From Diploscapter coronatus (lineage: Eukaryota > Nematoda > Chromadorea > Rhabditida > Rhabditidae), in assembly GCA_964036155.1 (NCBI GenBank), contig OZ038422.1, positions 34,557,201 to 34,621,200 on the forward strand: a DNA stretch of 64,000 nt, written 5' to 3'. The position numbers and the translations under genes were made by a program. Position 1 is the stretch's first letter. Every line of letters starts with the position of its first letter. The notes beneath the pieces were generated by a model. It had not been told where the DNA came from, ran no database searches, and saw only the letters and a program-made list of their open reading frames with translations. Positions 48,855 to 61,100 of this stretch are shown here, piece after piece.

Positions 48855-49461
48855 AAAGTTAGAAATTAAAAAAAAAATTTTTTTTTGGAATTTTTCTGAA
48901 ATCTCCAATGATAGTTTATCTCTGCATCCTTCTAAAAATAAAGCTCATTTAATTCTCACTTTTATTCAAAAATTTTTCAATTCAAAAAGATATTTTTTTT
49001 TATTTTTTCGCTCAATTCCGTCGATAATTGCCTAGTTAAGTTGTTGTTTGCTATTTTCATTATTTCTAAACAAGCAACATTTGCGAACATTAATGAGCCC
49101 GTCATTTTGAGACCCTGCTCTCCTGAATTGGACACGCTTTGCGAACTCTAAAAGTTTTTGAAACGGGCAGTTTTCTGATTTTGCATGACTCGATTCAGTT
49201 TTCAGAATTGCTATGAATTTTATCTTACAAGATTAAGATGTTATACTTTGATAACAGCTATCTTCAAATAGAGTGAATGAAAACAATGTTTTTATTGAAT
49301 ATTCGACAAATTAGACAAATTTTCGAAATGTATTTGAATTGATAAAGTAAAATGAATAAACTAATTCAAGTAAAAAAAAACTAAGCAGTTGTGAGCTGTA
49401 TAAACTTTTCCTATACATGTGGAACGTCTTGTCACATTTTACCATAATTTTAAACCATGAC

Positions 49462-51727
49462 TCATGACGATAAAACATTATTCGAGTGCAGTTGCTCCGG
49501 ATGACAAGGTGTAATTTTAATAACTTTGACTGATTCGTTCTTAGTCGGTGATATAGTAGTGTTGCTTTTCTAAAATTGTCCCTTTTTCTTTTACATGCAT
49601 ATGCATATAAACTACCTTGATCACTGCTCTCACTAAGAAGAACAGGGTAATTATTTGGAAGCATGGTTCACTTACGTGCATAATTTCGAAAATGTTCTGA
49701 AAGTTTTAAAATGTTTTCTTGGTAGAAAATTAAACTTATTTTAGTGTGGATCCATTTCTTATGTTAGAAAAGTATACTCCTCAAGGTTTATTCAGAAAAC
49801 AATTCCTAATTCTACAGGTGCTCTTTCTGAACACATGATGCGAAAGGGGTATTTTGGTTCCTCAAAGCACAATTAACCGAGTTCTATTCTCAAAATTCAA
49901 AGTAGCATTCATGTACCTCCTATCCGATGAAAAATATTATCGTTTATGCAAATAATGGTAAGGTTAAAGGATTCACTATTTAGAATGCTCCTTAGGATTT
50001 CTCAGCACACATTTTCAGGATATATGTTGGCAAGACAGGCCTTTCCATTTCTTTTGTTAGTTAATATGAAAATTTGTTATTAATAATGCTTACGTATATA
50101 TTATATATCACATTCCCTAACAAAGGTTCACCAGCGTTCAAACATGTATCTAAAATATTCTAGTAAGTTCTCTCAAACTTCTAACTTTGAAGCTATGAAA
50201 CTAGTTAATTTATGCTATTTTTCGTTAAATCGCGAATAATTTTCATTATTTCAAAAAATTTCGATACCATCGTTCTTTTGGGTAAGAGCGTTTTATAAAA
50301 TATCGAAGTTAAAAGGTTAAGAAAACATCTTACCTACAGGTACCTGTTTCTGATTATCCCAAACAAAGCAGAGCTCGTATAGTTTAACAATACTCAAATC
50401 ATGTATTATCATTTCGCATAAAATCTAAACGTTGTACATATTCATTTTCAGCATAATATGGTACAAGATTGACTGGGTTAACTTACATGCGCCATTAGGC
50501 ATCGATTTAAGCGTTGTTCAGCATTTCTTGCACTTTGGCTCAGATTGCCATACGAATTAAAACACCGTTTTAGATAAATAAACGCGGCAATGCTAATTGT
50601 CGTCTGAGCATAATTTGCTATGAGTGGAACCATTATACGGTAAAAATACTAAAAATTATCTACATAATTGATATTAATCATTTTTATTTTGATAATATTC
50701 GTTTAACTTACAACCCATTGATAAAGAGCCGTTACATATCGTATATCAACTATATCACCAATATCAATTTGATATTTGCTCAAGCAGACAATTGCAAAAT
50801 AAATTAGTTCGCCGATACAGCCAAAAATAATATGAAATCCGAGCAATAGCCAAAATATAATGACAAATAGCCGAGTTAGTTTTTCATCACGGTGACTAAA
50901 TTGAATCATTTTGTATCAAAACTGACATATGCATGTGGGAGAGTTTCTAACAGTGAAAATGTCCTAGCTCGATATATCGTAACTGCAATCGAAACGAATC
51001 TTATGGCCATTACTAACCATGTATCTTGAAGAATACCAATTAACTCATATAATAACCTCTAAAATTCTATTTGTCAGCTGCTAATGCAAAATTGTAGCTA
51101 TATTAGATTTAAAGTTAACTATATGTCAAATAAATTTCAAATCAAGTGGTATTTTATAGTTATTTGGAAAAGTTGCGACAGAAAAGCAGAGATATTATGG
51201 CGAAATAATGTGTGGAAAACTACAATAATACGATCCATACTATTTCGCAAAATGTTGATACTTTTTCTGTAGCAACGCAGATGATATTTTAAACGATTCG
51301 CTTAAACTATAGATAAATATTGACTGATACACGTGGCTAAAATTTTAAATTATGTTACCCCGGATTCGTTATCATCTTGGCAGCAAAAGCGCAAAGCTAG
51401 ACCATAGGTAGTAAACGAAAACTAAAGTATTATCTTGCTTCAATGCATATATTGAAAATTGCATCATAAAATAAAACTTACGTTTATCGATAAACAGATA
51501 AAAAGGAGTACATTTAGAATGAGTAAGATGACTATTAATTTTTCGAATTGTGAAAAATTTGCACGTTTTCGAAATAACCGATATGCCATAAATATGCCGA
51601 TAAAAATCGATATTAATGAGATGCTATACGAAATGATCAGGATTTGATGCTCTATAGATGAATTTATTTTTTGAAGATAACATCGATATAAAACTATTTA
51701 ACTAACCTGTATCAACGTTATCTCCAT
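49462..51727 (-). CDS. Seven-transmembrane chemoreceptor-type GPCR
   Basis: Ten exons in exact phase: 51703-51727, 51482-51651, 51359-51421, 50952-51058, 50712-50895, 50487-50648, 50334-50424, 50094-50149, 49676-49696 and 49462-49569. They give 328 residues, the usual length of nematode chemoreceptors. Helices are visible at about residues 10-33, 49-70, 86-115, 128-160, 183-210, 240-258 and 270-290. The N-terminus is very short (MEITLIQV), and loop 2 reads RFVSIAVTIYRAR. The tail is Ser/Thr/Lys-rich and ends LSS. The nematode subfamily (sr class) was not recognised. Codons are very AT-rich. The start is the only ATG before helix 1; an open minus-strand frame continues upstream to 52174 but lacks an ATG. 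Presumably an odorant or peptide receptor in neurons, by family habit only. Confidence 0.7.
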
Positions 51728-51877
51728 GAAATAGGATAGCTTTCCACGCAATGATGAGTTTGTAAAGTAATGAATCTGATGTTAACAGTTCTAAAATAGT
51801 AAATCGTTACCGAAATTTATAAGAAAAAATAATGCAAAATAGTATGTAAGAACAAGTAAAATGAAAAATGAGTTCAC

Positions 51878-52174
51878 CTTCACAAATTTCATAGTTCGTT
51901 GTATTAGGCGTAGGTTTAACGCACTGATCCATTCGATTCTGCTAATTATTTCTCTAGCGATAATAATAAATCCGTAGAATAACAATTTGAGAAAAATGAT
52001 CTCAATACAGTACGATTTAGAAAAGGTAGCGCTTTCGAAACAAGAATGGCAGAACTTGAAATGGATAGAATAGCAGTGTAAGGCGTTGCTTAGGGAATCA
52101 GCTTTGTATTTATAGTACTCGCCTAACTTATAATTTAGTGCAATTTCAGTTTCATCACTCCAATTATGCCCGTT
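51878..52174 (-). other. Open frame without start upstream of the receptor
   Basis: A minus-strand frame stays open for about 99 codons with no ATG except near its end, and closes at a GTGAAC donor. It contains one hydrophobic segment (IEIIFLKLLFYGFIIIA). It can be spliced in phase to a frame leading into the receptor's first exon (IHYFTNSSLRGK). It may be leader sequence, a remnant of a related receptor, or chance in AT-rich DNA. Confidence 0.25.
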
Positions 52175-52829
52175 CTATGTCTTGCGAAACTTTTAAATTT
52201 GTATATAAAAGTTGCGGAAGGTGAAAGATTAGAAGATAGACTTTTCAAATAATTAAAAATTGCATCTGCGTTAAGATGTCTACCAGGTTAAAAATAAAGT
52301 AGTTTCGAAATAGGGTAATGTGGCGAAATCGCGTGCGCAACTTATCATCAGGGTTTTTTTACGGTGCAGTTGGTTTTCATTGGGATATGATATGGACAGT
52401 GGAATTTTTAGAAAAGCTTGCGATGCGCCATCTTACTGCACCGCCAACAGTGCTGCCCATCATGTGAATTCTAAAACAGTAATTCCATGCACAAAATAGT
52501 TGCATCATTGTCTATGAGATATGTATCAAGATTTCTGAGTTCCTTACAACTATGAAGAATATCGTGACATGGTATGATATTGGTAATCTGTGAACATTGA
52601 AATTTCATAATTTTCTGACATTTCCGTGTTCATCATAAACATTCATAATTGTCGTTCTAATGATGGCTTTGAATTTGTCATGATACGTTCCTTAGAACTT
52701 CAATTATGAATCTGTCATTGTAATTGCTGGTTACACAAGTCTGGGACTTATGATAAATTTTTAAGAATCGATAACCATAATCTATGTATATGAATGAATT
52801 TGCTTAAGAATGGTTATTTTGATGAATTT

Positions 52830-53779
52830 TCATTCTTGCGACTCTTTCTCCTTCTTTGAAGGCAAAGAAATCACAACTTGGGACATTTTCCCTCGATGCC
52901 TATGCTCGCCCTGACAGGCCGTGGAAATTCATGTTTTCAAAAGCAAGAAATTTCTCAGTTTTGCCCAATTTTCTCACCTGCTTCTGCCACCCGCACTGGT
53001 ATCGGTGCATCCGTCGTGATGGTTCTGGAGCGAGTCCGTAGAGATGCAGCCCGCCGTGCGCACAGACGGCGTTCGTCCCGTCAGGCAGTCCGACGTAGTC
53101 ACGCTTATTCGCGAAGCTGTTCTGCAAATCGACACACTTTGCACAAGTGGATTTTTGAAAAGTTGTGAAAAATGAACAGAATCAAACAATAACTTTTTCT
53201 TGCAGAGGAATTGTTATGCTTTATTTTCATCAAAATGAACAGAATCATGCATAGGATTTCTGCAGCAAGTATCGAAAATGCAAGATAGCAGCTTATTTCC
53301 AAGAAATTTTTGGCGAGTTCCGAGAAAATTCAGAAGTCGAATTCTTTGGAGTCTGCACCTACTGGATTATCGAGTATTCTGTAGACGAGGTTGACAACGA
53401 TGACTCGGACGTTGCTGCTTTTCCTGAAGATTTTCCAATTTCTCTGGATTTCCAAAATCCAAAATTTCTCGATCTTCAGGAAAATTCTGGGTTTTTTTTT
53501 TCAGAATTGCTCCGGAAGTTCTAGAACCCCTTAAATTGACCCTGTTTTATTCCGCAAGTTCCGGAAGCAGATTCTGGTCCTGGAGCATTTTCTCCGTTTT
53601 TGCTCTGCGCATCGCTCGTCGTCCCTGTCGATTCCTGCTTGTTGCCCGCGGCTCCCTGAATTGTCTGGACCATCTTCAAAATCGACGAATCGAAAATGAG
53701 CAAAAATATCCACGACACGGCACCAAAATCGCATTCTAATTTCAGCCAAAGTCGATTTTAAAAAATTACAAATTTTCAT
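52830..53779 (-). CDS. Unresolved small gene with two competing reading frames
   Basis: Model 1 uses exons 53541-53779, 53363-53423, 52978-53121 and 52830-52910, all in phase, 174 residues. It contains a basic RRKCSRTRICF region, a NVRVIVVNLVYRIL strand-like block, and a block with NAVCAHGG and RYQCGWQ. Model 2 starts at the ATG at 53673. It uses the same first donor and acceptor in another frame, and ends at a TAG at 53359-53361 with a 65-residue Ser/Thr/Glu-rich product ending STEYSIIQ. Both stay open. Model 2 has the more coding-like purine-first pattern in exon 1; model 1 explains the later exons. Not recognised in either frame. Confidence 0.35.
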
Positions 53780-54413
53780 TTTCTCGCGAACTCATAGAAT
53801 TCTGAAACGACAAGAAATGAACATGTGAGAAATCACCCAGTACCCAGGAATATAGACTGACCGATAATCGATAATTTTTTATAATCTGATAAGGAAATTA
53901 CGGTAGGACAAAAGACAGAAACAAGGATATGCCGAAAAACAGCTCGGTTCTTTTAGATTCTGGAACCAAGATTTTCGAATTTTTTGAATCTAGAACATTC
54001 TGAACAGCCCGAAATTAAATTAGAGCCAAGAAAGGCAAAGTCGTTGATAGAAATGTGAGTAGATAAATCGAAGGAAAAGCGATAGAACTCGGTAGACTTT
54101 CGGAAAGTTTGTCAAAAATCTCGATTTTTAAGAAATTACAGAACTTTCCAGAAGTCCTAGAACAAATTTGTACATCTATATCTTCGTGTACGTGAGAAAT
54201 TGAACAGCTTCAAGTGTCATTTTATAATCCCTTTACAGAAATCACGTTTCCCGAATAAAAATTCTAGAACACTTTTCGAATCAGGATGTTCCTGAATGTG
54301 TTTCTCCCAAGAGAGCAGTTTTTCCAGGCAATGTTTCGAATTCTACAATTTTCCAGAACTTCTTTCCAAAAATGCCAGACAAAAAATAATAAATATGGAG
54401 AAAAATGAATAAA

Positions 54414-56756
54414 TTATTTCATAGCCGAGTTTGACTGGCTGCCGCCTGTGGGCGTCGTTATGATCGGAGCAGAAAGGACGGCGAATCGGGCAGCGATGTG
54501 CTCGAAGGCGAATCGATAAAGTGAAGGGGTGGAGAGGAAGGGATCGGGGCTGGACAGACCCAGTTCTCGGATGGCGGAGGAAATCGACAGAGATAACTCC
54601 CCTGGAGCGCAATTGTCCGGGATCGAGCGGGTCTAGAAGTTGTTATTTTTATTTTTTTGCAGGAATTATCTCAGAAATTTCTGTGTTTCAAGTAAGATAG
54701 ATTTTTGAAGTTGCACGAGAATTTTTGTAAGAAAAATATCGGTTTTGAAAGATGCTTTTTCAAAATAAATATTTAGTTTTTCTTAAAATTAGCATTTTTT
54801 ATGGAAAATCGTCAACCTTCATATGCTCGACGATGTTCCTGTCGATTTCGACCATTTGCCCGATGGAGTCGATCGTTGCGCTCTTCCAACGAAGCAGAAC
54901 GTGCGCGCCCGTGAAATATCTGCAATAGTTTTCTTTGACACATGATTTTTTTTTTTTTTTTAATTTTTGATAGATTTTTCAAAATTTGCAAAACTCCTAA
55001 CCTCTCCCCGACTTTCTGTATGAATTGTTGAAAGACGAGCAGCGGGGCTCCAATCGGGATTAATTTGGACTGCAAAGCTCGTTCGGCACGAGCAAGGGAA
55101 AATGTCACTGCTTGCTCGGGACTCATTACAGTAGGCGGAAACTCGGCTGAAATGCGAATTTTTAAAATATGTTCGTTTCGTTTGTTTTTGTTTTTTTTTA
55201 AACTTTTTTCATGAAAATTGATCGTTATTTTTAAGAAAATTAATTTTTGAAGGGAGAGCAATGATTTCAAGAAGAATTTTACAAGGATTCAATGTTTTCG
55301 TTGAAAATCCAACCCTGCGGTGCGGGAACCAGCCTAGCTACCGTGCATCCGACACTCTTCTCAAAGCACTCATTCGCCAGTGGCAACAAAGCAGCGTCTT
55401 CATGCACAATGTTCAGGTCGATCTGCAATTCTGGATTTTTGCCAAAATTCAAAAATAGAGGTATCTTACCACTCCGCCATCCGACAGAAATCCCTTCATG
55501 CCCGGATCCAGCGTCGTCAGGACAGACTCCATACCGAGTTTCGCCTTTTCAGCAACGTCCGAGAGAATCTTGCTCTCCGTCACCGTCTTGGTCAGCCACG
55601 ACATCAAACCGCCCGACATATCCACCTATTATTGGTTTGTTGGCTTCTTTCAAAAATAGACAAACTCTAACCCTACTATCTCCTCCTCCTCCTCCTTGCG
55701 TCTGTGCCTGATTACTAGCTTCATTTTGGCCTACCGGGGGCTGGTCTTGTTTATTTGAAACTGACATTTTCGAAATACTTTTAGTCGCCTGAAAATTTGT
55801 ATTTCTTCTGCTGCAAACTCATATTAAAATGATCGTTTTTCCAAAAATTATTTCTTTTCACAAGTTATTCTTTATTTAAACTTTTTCTTCTAACCTTGTC
55901 CTCATTCGAACTCGGCGCGATCGTGGCGGGGCTCTGCAAACTTTCAGCGACGGGCATTGGTGGCGAAGCGAGAGAGACCTGAGTTTTCCCGATTTTTAAA
56001 AATGTTTTTTTTTCTTTCATTCTCACCTCTTCCTCTTTCCCGACTCCCAAATTTGTCGAAGTGTTGATTTTCGGAGGTTCGGGGGGTTTCAGGGGTAACT
56101 GAAGTTTAAAAGATTATCTAAAAAGCCTAGTTTTTTTTTTTACAAAATTAATCCAATTTTCAGGAAAATCGTGATCTTTACAGGAATCTTGAAGATCATG
56201 GAAATTCATTTATATCCTACCTAGGCAAACTTAGAAATTTTACGCATTTCCCTTGCAAGGAATTTGGTTATCTTTTAATTTCTCGTACCTGAGCCGGTTT
56301 CGGCAGAGGAGACGGTGACCGTCTTGGGGGAATTGTTGGCGGAGTTGGGACTGTAGGCAATTGCCCTGCATTTGCTGATGTCTTCGGGGCAAATGGATTC
56401 GGGCTTGAACCGGCAGGTGAAACTCCGCTTGGACGATTCAATAACGCGGAAATGTCGGGGTTGAGGACCTGAAATTTAAAAGAAATCAATCAGCCAATCA
56501 ATAATAATAGTTAATTAGTCCATTTGCTACAAAGAATTCTTCGAGTTCTTGTTTTTCACAATTCCGCAATTCTAGTCGGGAAATGCTTTCTTCAAATGAA
56601 ATATGGATCAAACTTGATAGAATCTCGATTACTTTCTAGAATCTTTGTTGGACTTGAAATTCGACTTACAGGTGGTTTAGGAGGCACGAATCCTAGGCCT
56701 GTTGTGGTCGGTTGGCCTGGGGGCAGCGAGACCGGGGGTGGGCCCGAAGTCGACAT
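54414..56756 (-). CDS. prrc1: PRRC1-like proline-rich protein
   Basis: Ten exons in phase (56670-56756, 56289-56468, 56027-56098, 55895-55978, 55672-55788, 55470-55625, 55314-55422, 55002-55146, 54817-54919, 54414-54632) give 423 residues, close to the roughly 445 of vertebrate PRRC1. The first 180 or so residues are Pro/Ser-rich and disordered, with a Gly run (QTQGGGGGDS). The conserved block SGGLMSWLTKTVTES, AEKAKLGMESVLTTLDPGM and GGVIDLNIVHEDAALLPLAN follows. The rest aligns loosely with the C-terminal domain of PRRC1, including APLLVFQQFIQKVGERYFTG opposite its [21 protein letters not shown]. PRRC1 acts at the early secretory pathway and has been linked to protein kinase A regulatory subunits. 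The later half is more diverged, so confidence there is lower. Confidence 0.8.
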
Positions 56757-58177
56757 CTGAAGTCTTTTGGACGACCTAAAAACTGCAACATTTTCTATTG
56801 GCAACCTGGAAAAATCGTTGCAATCAAGCTTCATCATTGCATACGAAATAGGGAAGGAAGAGGATCTTTTCTTTTCCCTAACAAATCCTATACTAGTTCG
56901 CATGCAACGATGCTACGCGATGCAACTACTTTTTCAAATTGTCTCTCCTGCTAAAACTACCACGATACTGCAAATATCACATCTGTTTTGAAACAGATCA
57001 AAGTTCATCAAGTATAAAAATAAAAAATTGATAGCTGCTTTAATAAATTTTGATTGTGACACTTGTCTGCAATACATGACATGGAAATTAGATCTAAAAG
57101 AAAACAGTAAAATTCAGGAACTTTCGGATGTCGGACCTTTGAAAATGTTCAATTTTGACTCCGAATTAAAAAAAATCGAATTCCGAACTCCGATTAGCTG
57201 ATTCCATTTCCAAGGAAAACATCTGATTTGGAAAATGCACGATCCTAGAAAAATTAATTTTCCAAATTCTAAAAAAATTTCTAAACAATACAAAACTAGT
57301 TTCTGAATGAAAGGAAGGGCTGGTTTCAAGCAAGAATTTGGCATTAAAAGGCGGATTTTTTGCCGAAGTTTTCGATTAGTTTTAATGAAAGGCGAAAGCT
57401 CACAAGAAGAAACAAGTCAATACAAATTTTCTTAGCGGAAAAATTCTACCGTAATTTAAAATCGCAGATTCAATAAAGTACTGTATGCCATTTTAGAATT
57501 AAATGAACCTTGTTCTTTTAGCAAATGTTCTAAAACTCATTCAACTCCAAAATAAATCTGAGTAATAAAATATCCTATCAAAAATTATATAGCTGCACAT
57601 TATCTAATCACCGAATATTTCAGGAAGATTAAAGTTCTGGGAGATTGTGTAAAATTAATATTTTTGCCATTTGAACGTGAATCCATTCATCAAATAATAT
57701 GTTCTAGAAATTAAGGAAGAAGTCAAATTTTGTCATTAAAAGGCTAGAATTGCAAATCTTTAGTCGCGTATTTTCAGGTATTAAGGTGAAATATTTGGAT
57801 TGCCGATTGGTTGAGCTGCTTTGGAGATACAAAATAGCATCCATATTTTTGAAAGAATCTTCTTGGCAAATAGAGGAGCAGAATATTGGGGACCTAAAAA
57901 TTTTCTACTTATCTTTCGAAAAACTATTCAAAAGAGCACATTCGACACATTCCAAAAAAAAAAAATGCAATAATTCGAGGAAAAAAGTCTACCATTGGAA
58001 TATGTGAAATTGACGCTTCTTACAAAAAGTTATTTTTCCAGAAAGAAAACTCAACTATTAGAAATTATATCTTAACGTTCTGGAAAAATGACTATTTGGA
58101 ATATAGGAATGGCATTTAAAGATTTCTTCTTATAGAAACTTTTGATACCTGATTATTATTGACGAGTTGTGTGTGAA
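56757..58177. other. Spacer between pld and the PRRC1-like gene
   Basis: About 1.4 kb between two minus-strand genes with no supported exon on either strand. The size argues against an operon. It should hold the pld 3' end and the PRRC1 promoter; no specific site was identified. Confidence 0.4.
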
Positions 58178-61100
58178 TCAGGTGAAAAGATCCTTGGAAA
58201 CGAGTCCTTCCTTGCTGAGGAAGCTCGGCGTGAGCACGGCCTTCGACAGGAAATTCATCGGGAATTCCACTAGCACTCCTGAGCATTGAATTTTTAGATA
58301 AGTTTTAGATTTATTTGAAAAGACACGTGTTTCTTCATGCTTTAAAATGTGAATATTTCAAATAAATGATACAAAAAAAAAAAAAACTATTCTTTCTCGA
58401 CTAGAAAATTATTAATAGTCTATCAAAATCTATTGGAATTCATTGAAAACTTCACCTATTTACTATGAATGTCCATTATAAAGAATCATATTACTTTAAG
58501 AAATTCATTAAAAGATGTATGCTTCAAAATTATTTTTTTTTTTTAATTTTGAATTTTACGTTTCCGTTAGAGCTAAATCTTGCGAAATGCATTAGTAACG
58601 CGGAAAGACGGCAATCGGGTGCTAGAGAATGCAGAGTGGTTTCTCTAACTCTCTTCATTAGATACAGCATTTCTTTGAAGGGATGAAAGCGTCTAGAGTC
58701 TACGCATGCTCCTCTATGCTCGAATAACCGCTTCTTGCGCGTTGATAATAAAAAGTAAATTGCTACCTCTAAGATCCCTGAGTTTCTCCTCAGCCTGCTG
58801 GGGCGAGTATTCAGCGAGGGGCATTTGACTCTTCCACTTTTTGTACTCCTCGAATGTCTCCACGTGGTCTGTCGGGTAGGCGCGGAATACCTCAAAATTC
58901 GAGAAATAGTATCGAAATTCAAGGGAGTGGAGAAGAAAATATCATTGAGAAAAAGAAGATAGGAATTGTTTAAATTGTAAAATGTTTATAGGACCGTGCT
59001 GATAGTAAATAACGTGGTTTGACAATCCTTACATCCTCGAAAATCTTGGTGTTGCTCTTTGCGGTGGCCTGCCAGATATCGATAAAGAACGCATCTTCAA
59101 CCGGGTCGTCGCAAGTCACCGGGTACTTGAATTCCGACTTCCTGCGGGAATTCGGAAGAAGACCGAGATGCTCCTGGAAAATTCAGATTCAAAAATTGCT
59201 TTAAAATTTTAGGGTCCGTTCAGACGTTAGTTGCAATGCAACTAAGTCTGAACGGGTTCTTAGATATGTCATTTGCTAGAAAATTATTCTCCTAATAGTT
59301 CCTTCAAATTTATAGAATTGTTGAAGTTTTATTTGAATTATTTTTGAGAATTAGATAAATTTCTATGAAAGAGCCAAAACAAACATACTATCCCCCGCTA
59401 ACTTCTATCAAAATTATAGCGTTTTGGAGATCTATTTATTTTTTTATAATAAAGTTCGAATTCTTACCTTCATGCACTGCATCCTGAGACTTTTCGCGAA
59501 TTTGCCCGCTTGGTAAGGCTTCCCATTCATCATCGATTTCTCCTTGATGACATCAGTGAAAACGAGGCACACTTCCGAATCGCGATTTCCGACCTGAATA
59601 TTTTTTTCTTAATTTTCAAAAATCGATAATTTAAAAAATAAAAAAGGTAGGATTTTTGGATTCAGTTCATAATTTTCAGGCATTATTTATTTGCAACTAT
59701 TAGATGACGAAGCCTATCTTTTCCCAATGATTTCTCATCTTTAATTTCGCCCTCCTGTCTATCTTAAACTATAGATCTCATTCCGACTTGGGGGATTTTT
59801 CAACTGCGAACATTCGGTCATCAGCTCTCGTCTCATAACTGCAAACGCTGACTGGAACAATTCACTTCGCATAAGGGATATTTGCGGTGGAAAAGTGTCA
59901 AGTTTGATCTTTTCATTATTTAGTCATATGGAAAATATCTGATTTTTGATACCTGTGACCTGTCGTTGATATTTGCCGACCCGATGATCACATATTCATC
60001 GTCCACGATCATCAGCTTGCAGTGGATGTAGATCAACTCGGACACCTGAAAAGTGAAATGTTCGAATTTTTTAAAACATTTTAAAAATTTACCAATTTTT
60101 TGCCCAGATAATCGTAAGTTCGCAGGGAGCAAACAGAGAGGTACTTGAATGGGTCGTCAACGTGCTGAAATTTTATTGATTTTTGTGGGCTTCAAGAGAA
60201 ATTCATAAGGAATAGAGTATGATGCAAGAGTTTATCCTTGATTGACTTTGATAAAAATTGAAATGCAACTTTTTTTTTCTAAATTCTAACATTTTCAGTA
60301 AGTTTAAAAAATTTTTAACCAAACAAAGGATAAAATTTTATAAAGAGCAGTATTACGCCGAAATGTAGTTTCATACAAACCAAAGTTTGATACTCAGCTC
60401 CAATGGTTTTAGTTAGTTTTAAGAAGTGTTAATAAAGGATGAAATTTTCACGAAATGATCAGCTGATGAATTTGTTTGAGAATTAATAAAACCAACACTT
60501 TAAGATGATTTTGTCACATTCTTTAAAAAATGCCATAAAATCGAGCATTCCAACAGTGGCTAAAGTGATCTAACCTATTACAAAAAGTCATCTTACTACG
60601 AGCAGTGGCGAACAATAGTTTGGAGCAGACTTAGGATATTTTCCATCGTAAATATCCCCTTATGCAATGAATTATCTCAATCAATTTTGCATCGCCATCC
60701 TCAATAGTAGTACGAGAAGGGATGACGAATGTTTGCGGTGGAAAAGTCTCAATTCTGTTCGACATAGGTGGGAACACGTTAGCCGCGTATCCGAATTTGT
60801 CAAACTCACCGGTTTGAGTTTGTTGAGCAGACAGTGCTCGCCCTGACTGAGCGACTGGTAGGTCCAGTGTAGGACGGCTTGAAGGGCAGAGCCGCCAGGA
60901 GCGCCGACGTCGCCCTCGAAGCCGGGCAGCAAGGGAATCAGAATGTACACACGGAACGTCTCTTTTTCTCTGGAAAAACAATCAATTCCGTGTCCGTATT
61001 CAAAGTTTTTTTTTTTATTAAAGTTTTCTGACTCGTTTTTCATCAAAAATATTTTCTAATCTTTCTACTCGAATTCAAAATTTTTCTATAATAATTCTTT

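Larger units (their letters stand above)
47246..49461. other. Region downstream of Spinster, mostly non-coding
   Basis: Contains two inverted-repeat elements (listed separately) and one weak plus-strand exon pair. After CCTCAG at 48527, a frame reads CVEGGFPLIVHLDCVECGL to a GTGAAT donor. It joins in phase at 48635 to MEAKRNFFLRTAPHIF... and a stop at 48701-48703. The second piece is GC-rich and coding-like, but no upstream part was found. Otherwise nothing convincing is seen. Confidence 0.3.

Noticed and set aside
52878..53168. Arg-rich plus-strand open frame
   Set aside because: Antisense shadow of a spliced minus-strand exon with acceptor and donor on that strand.
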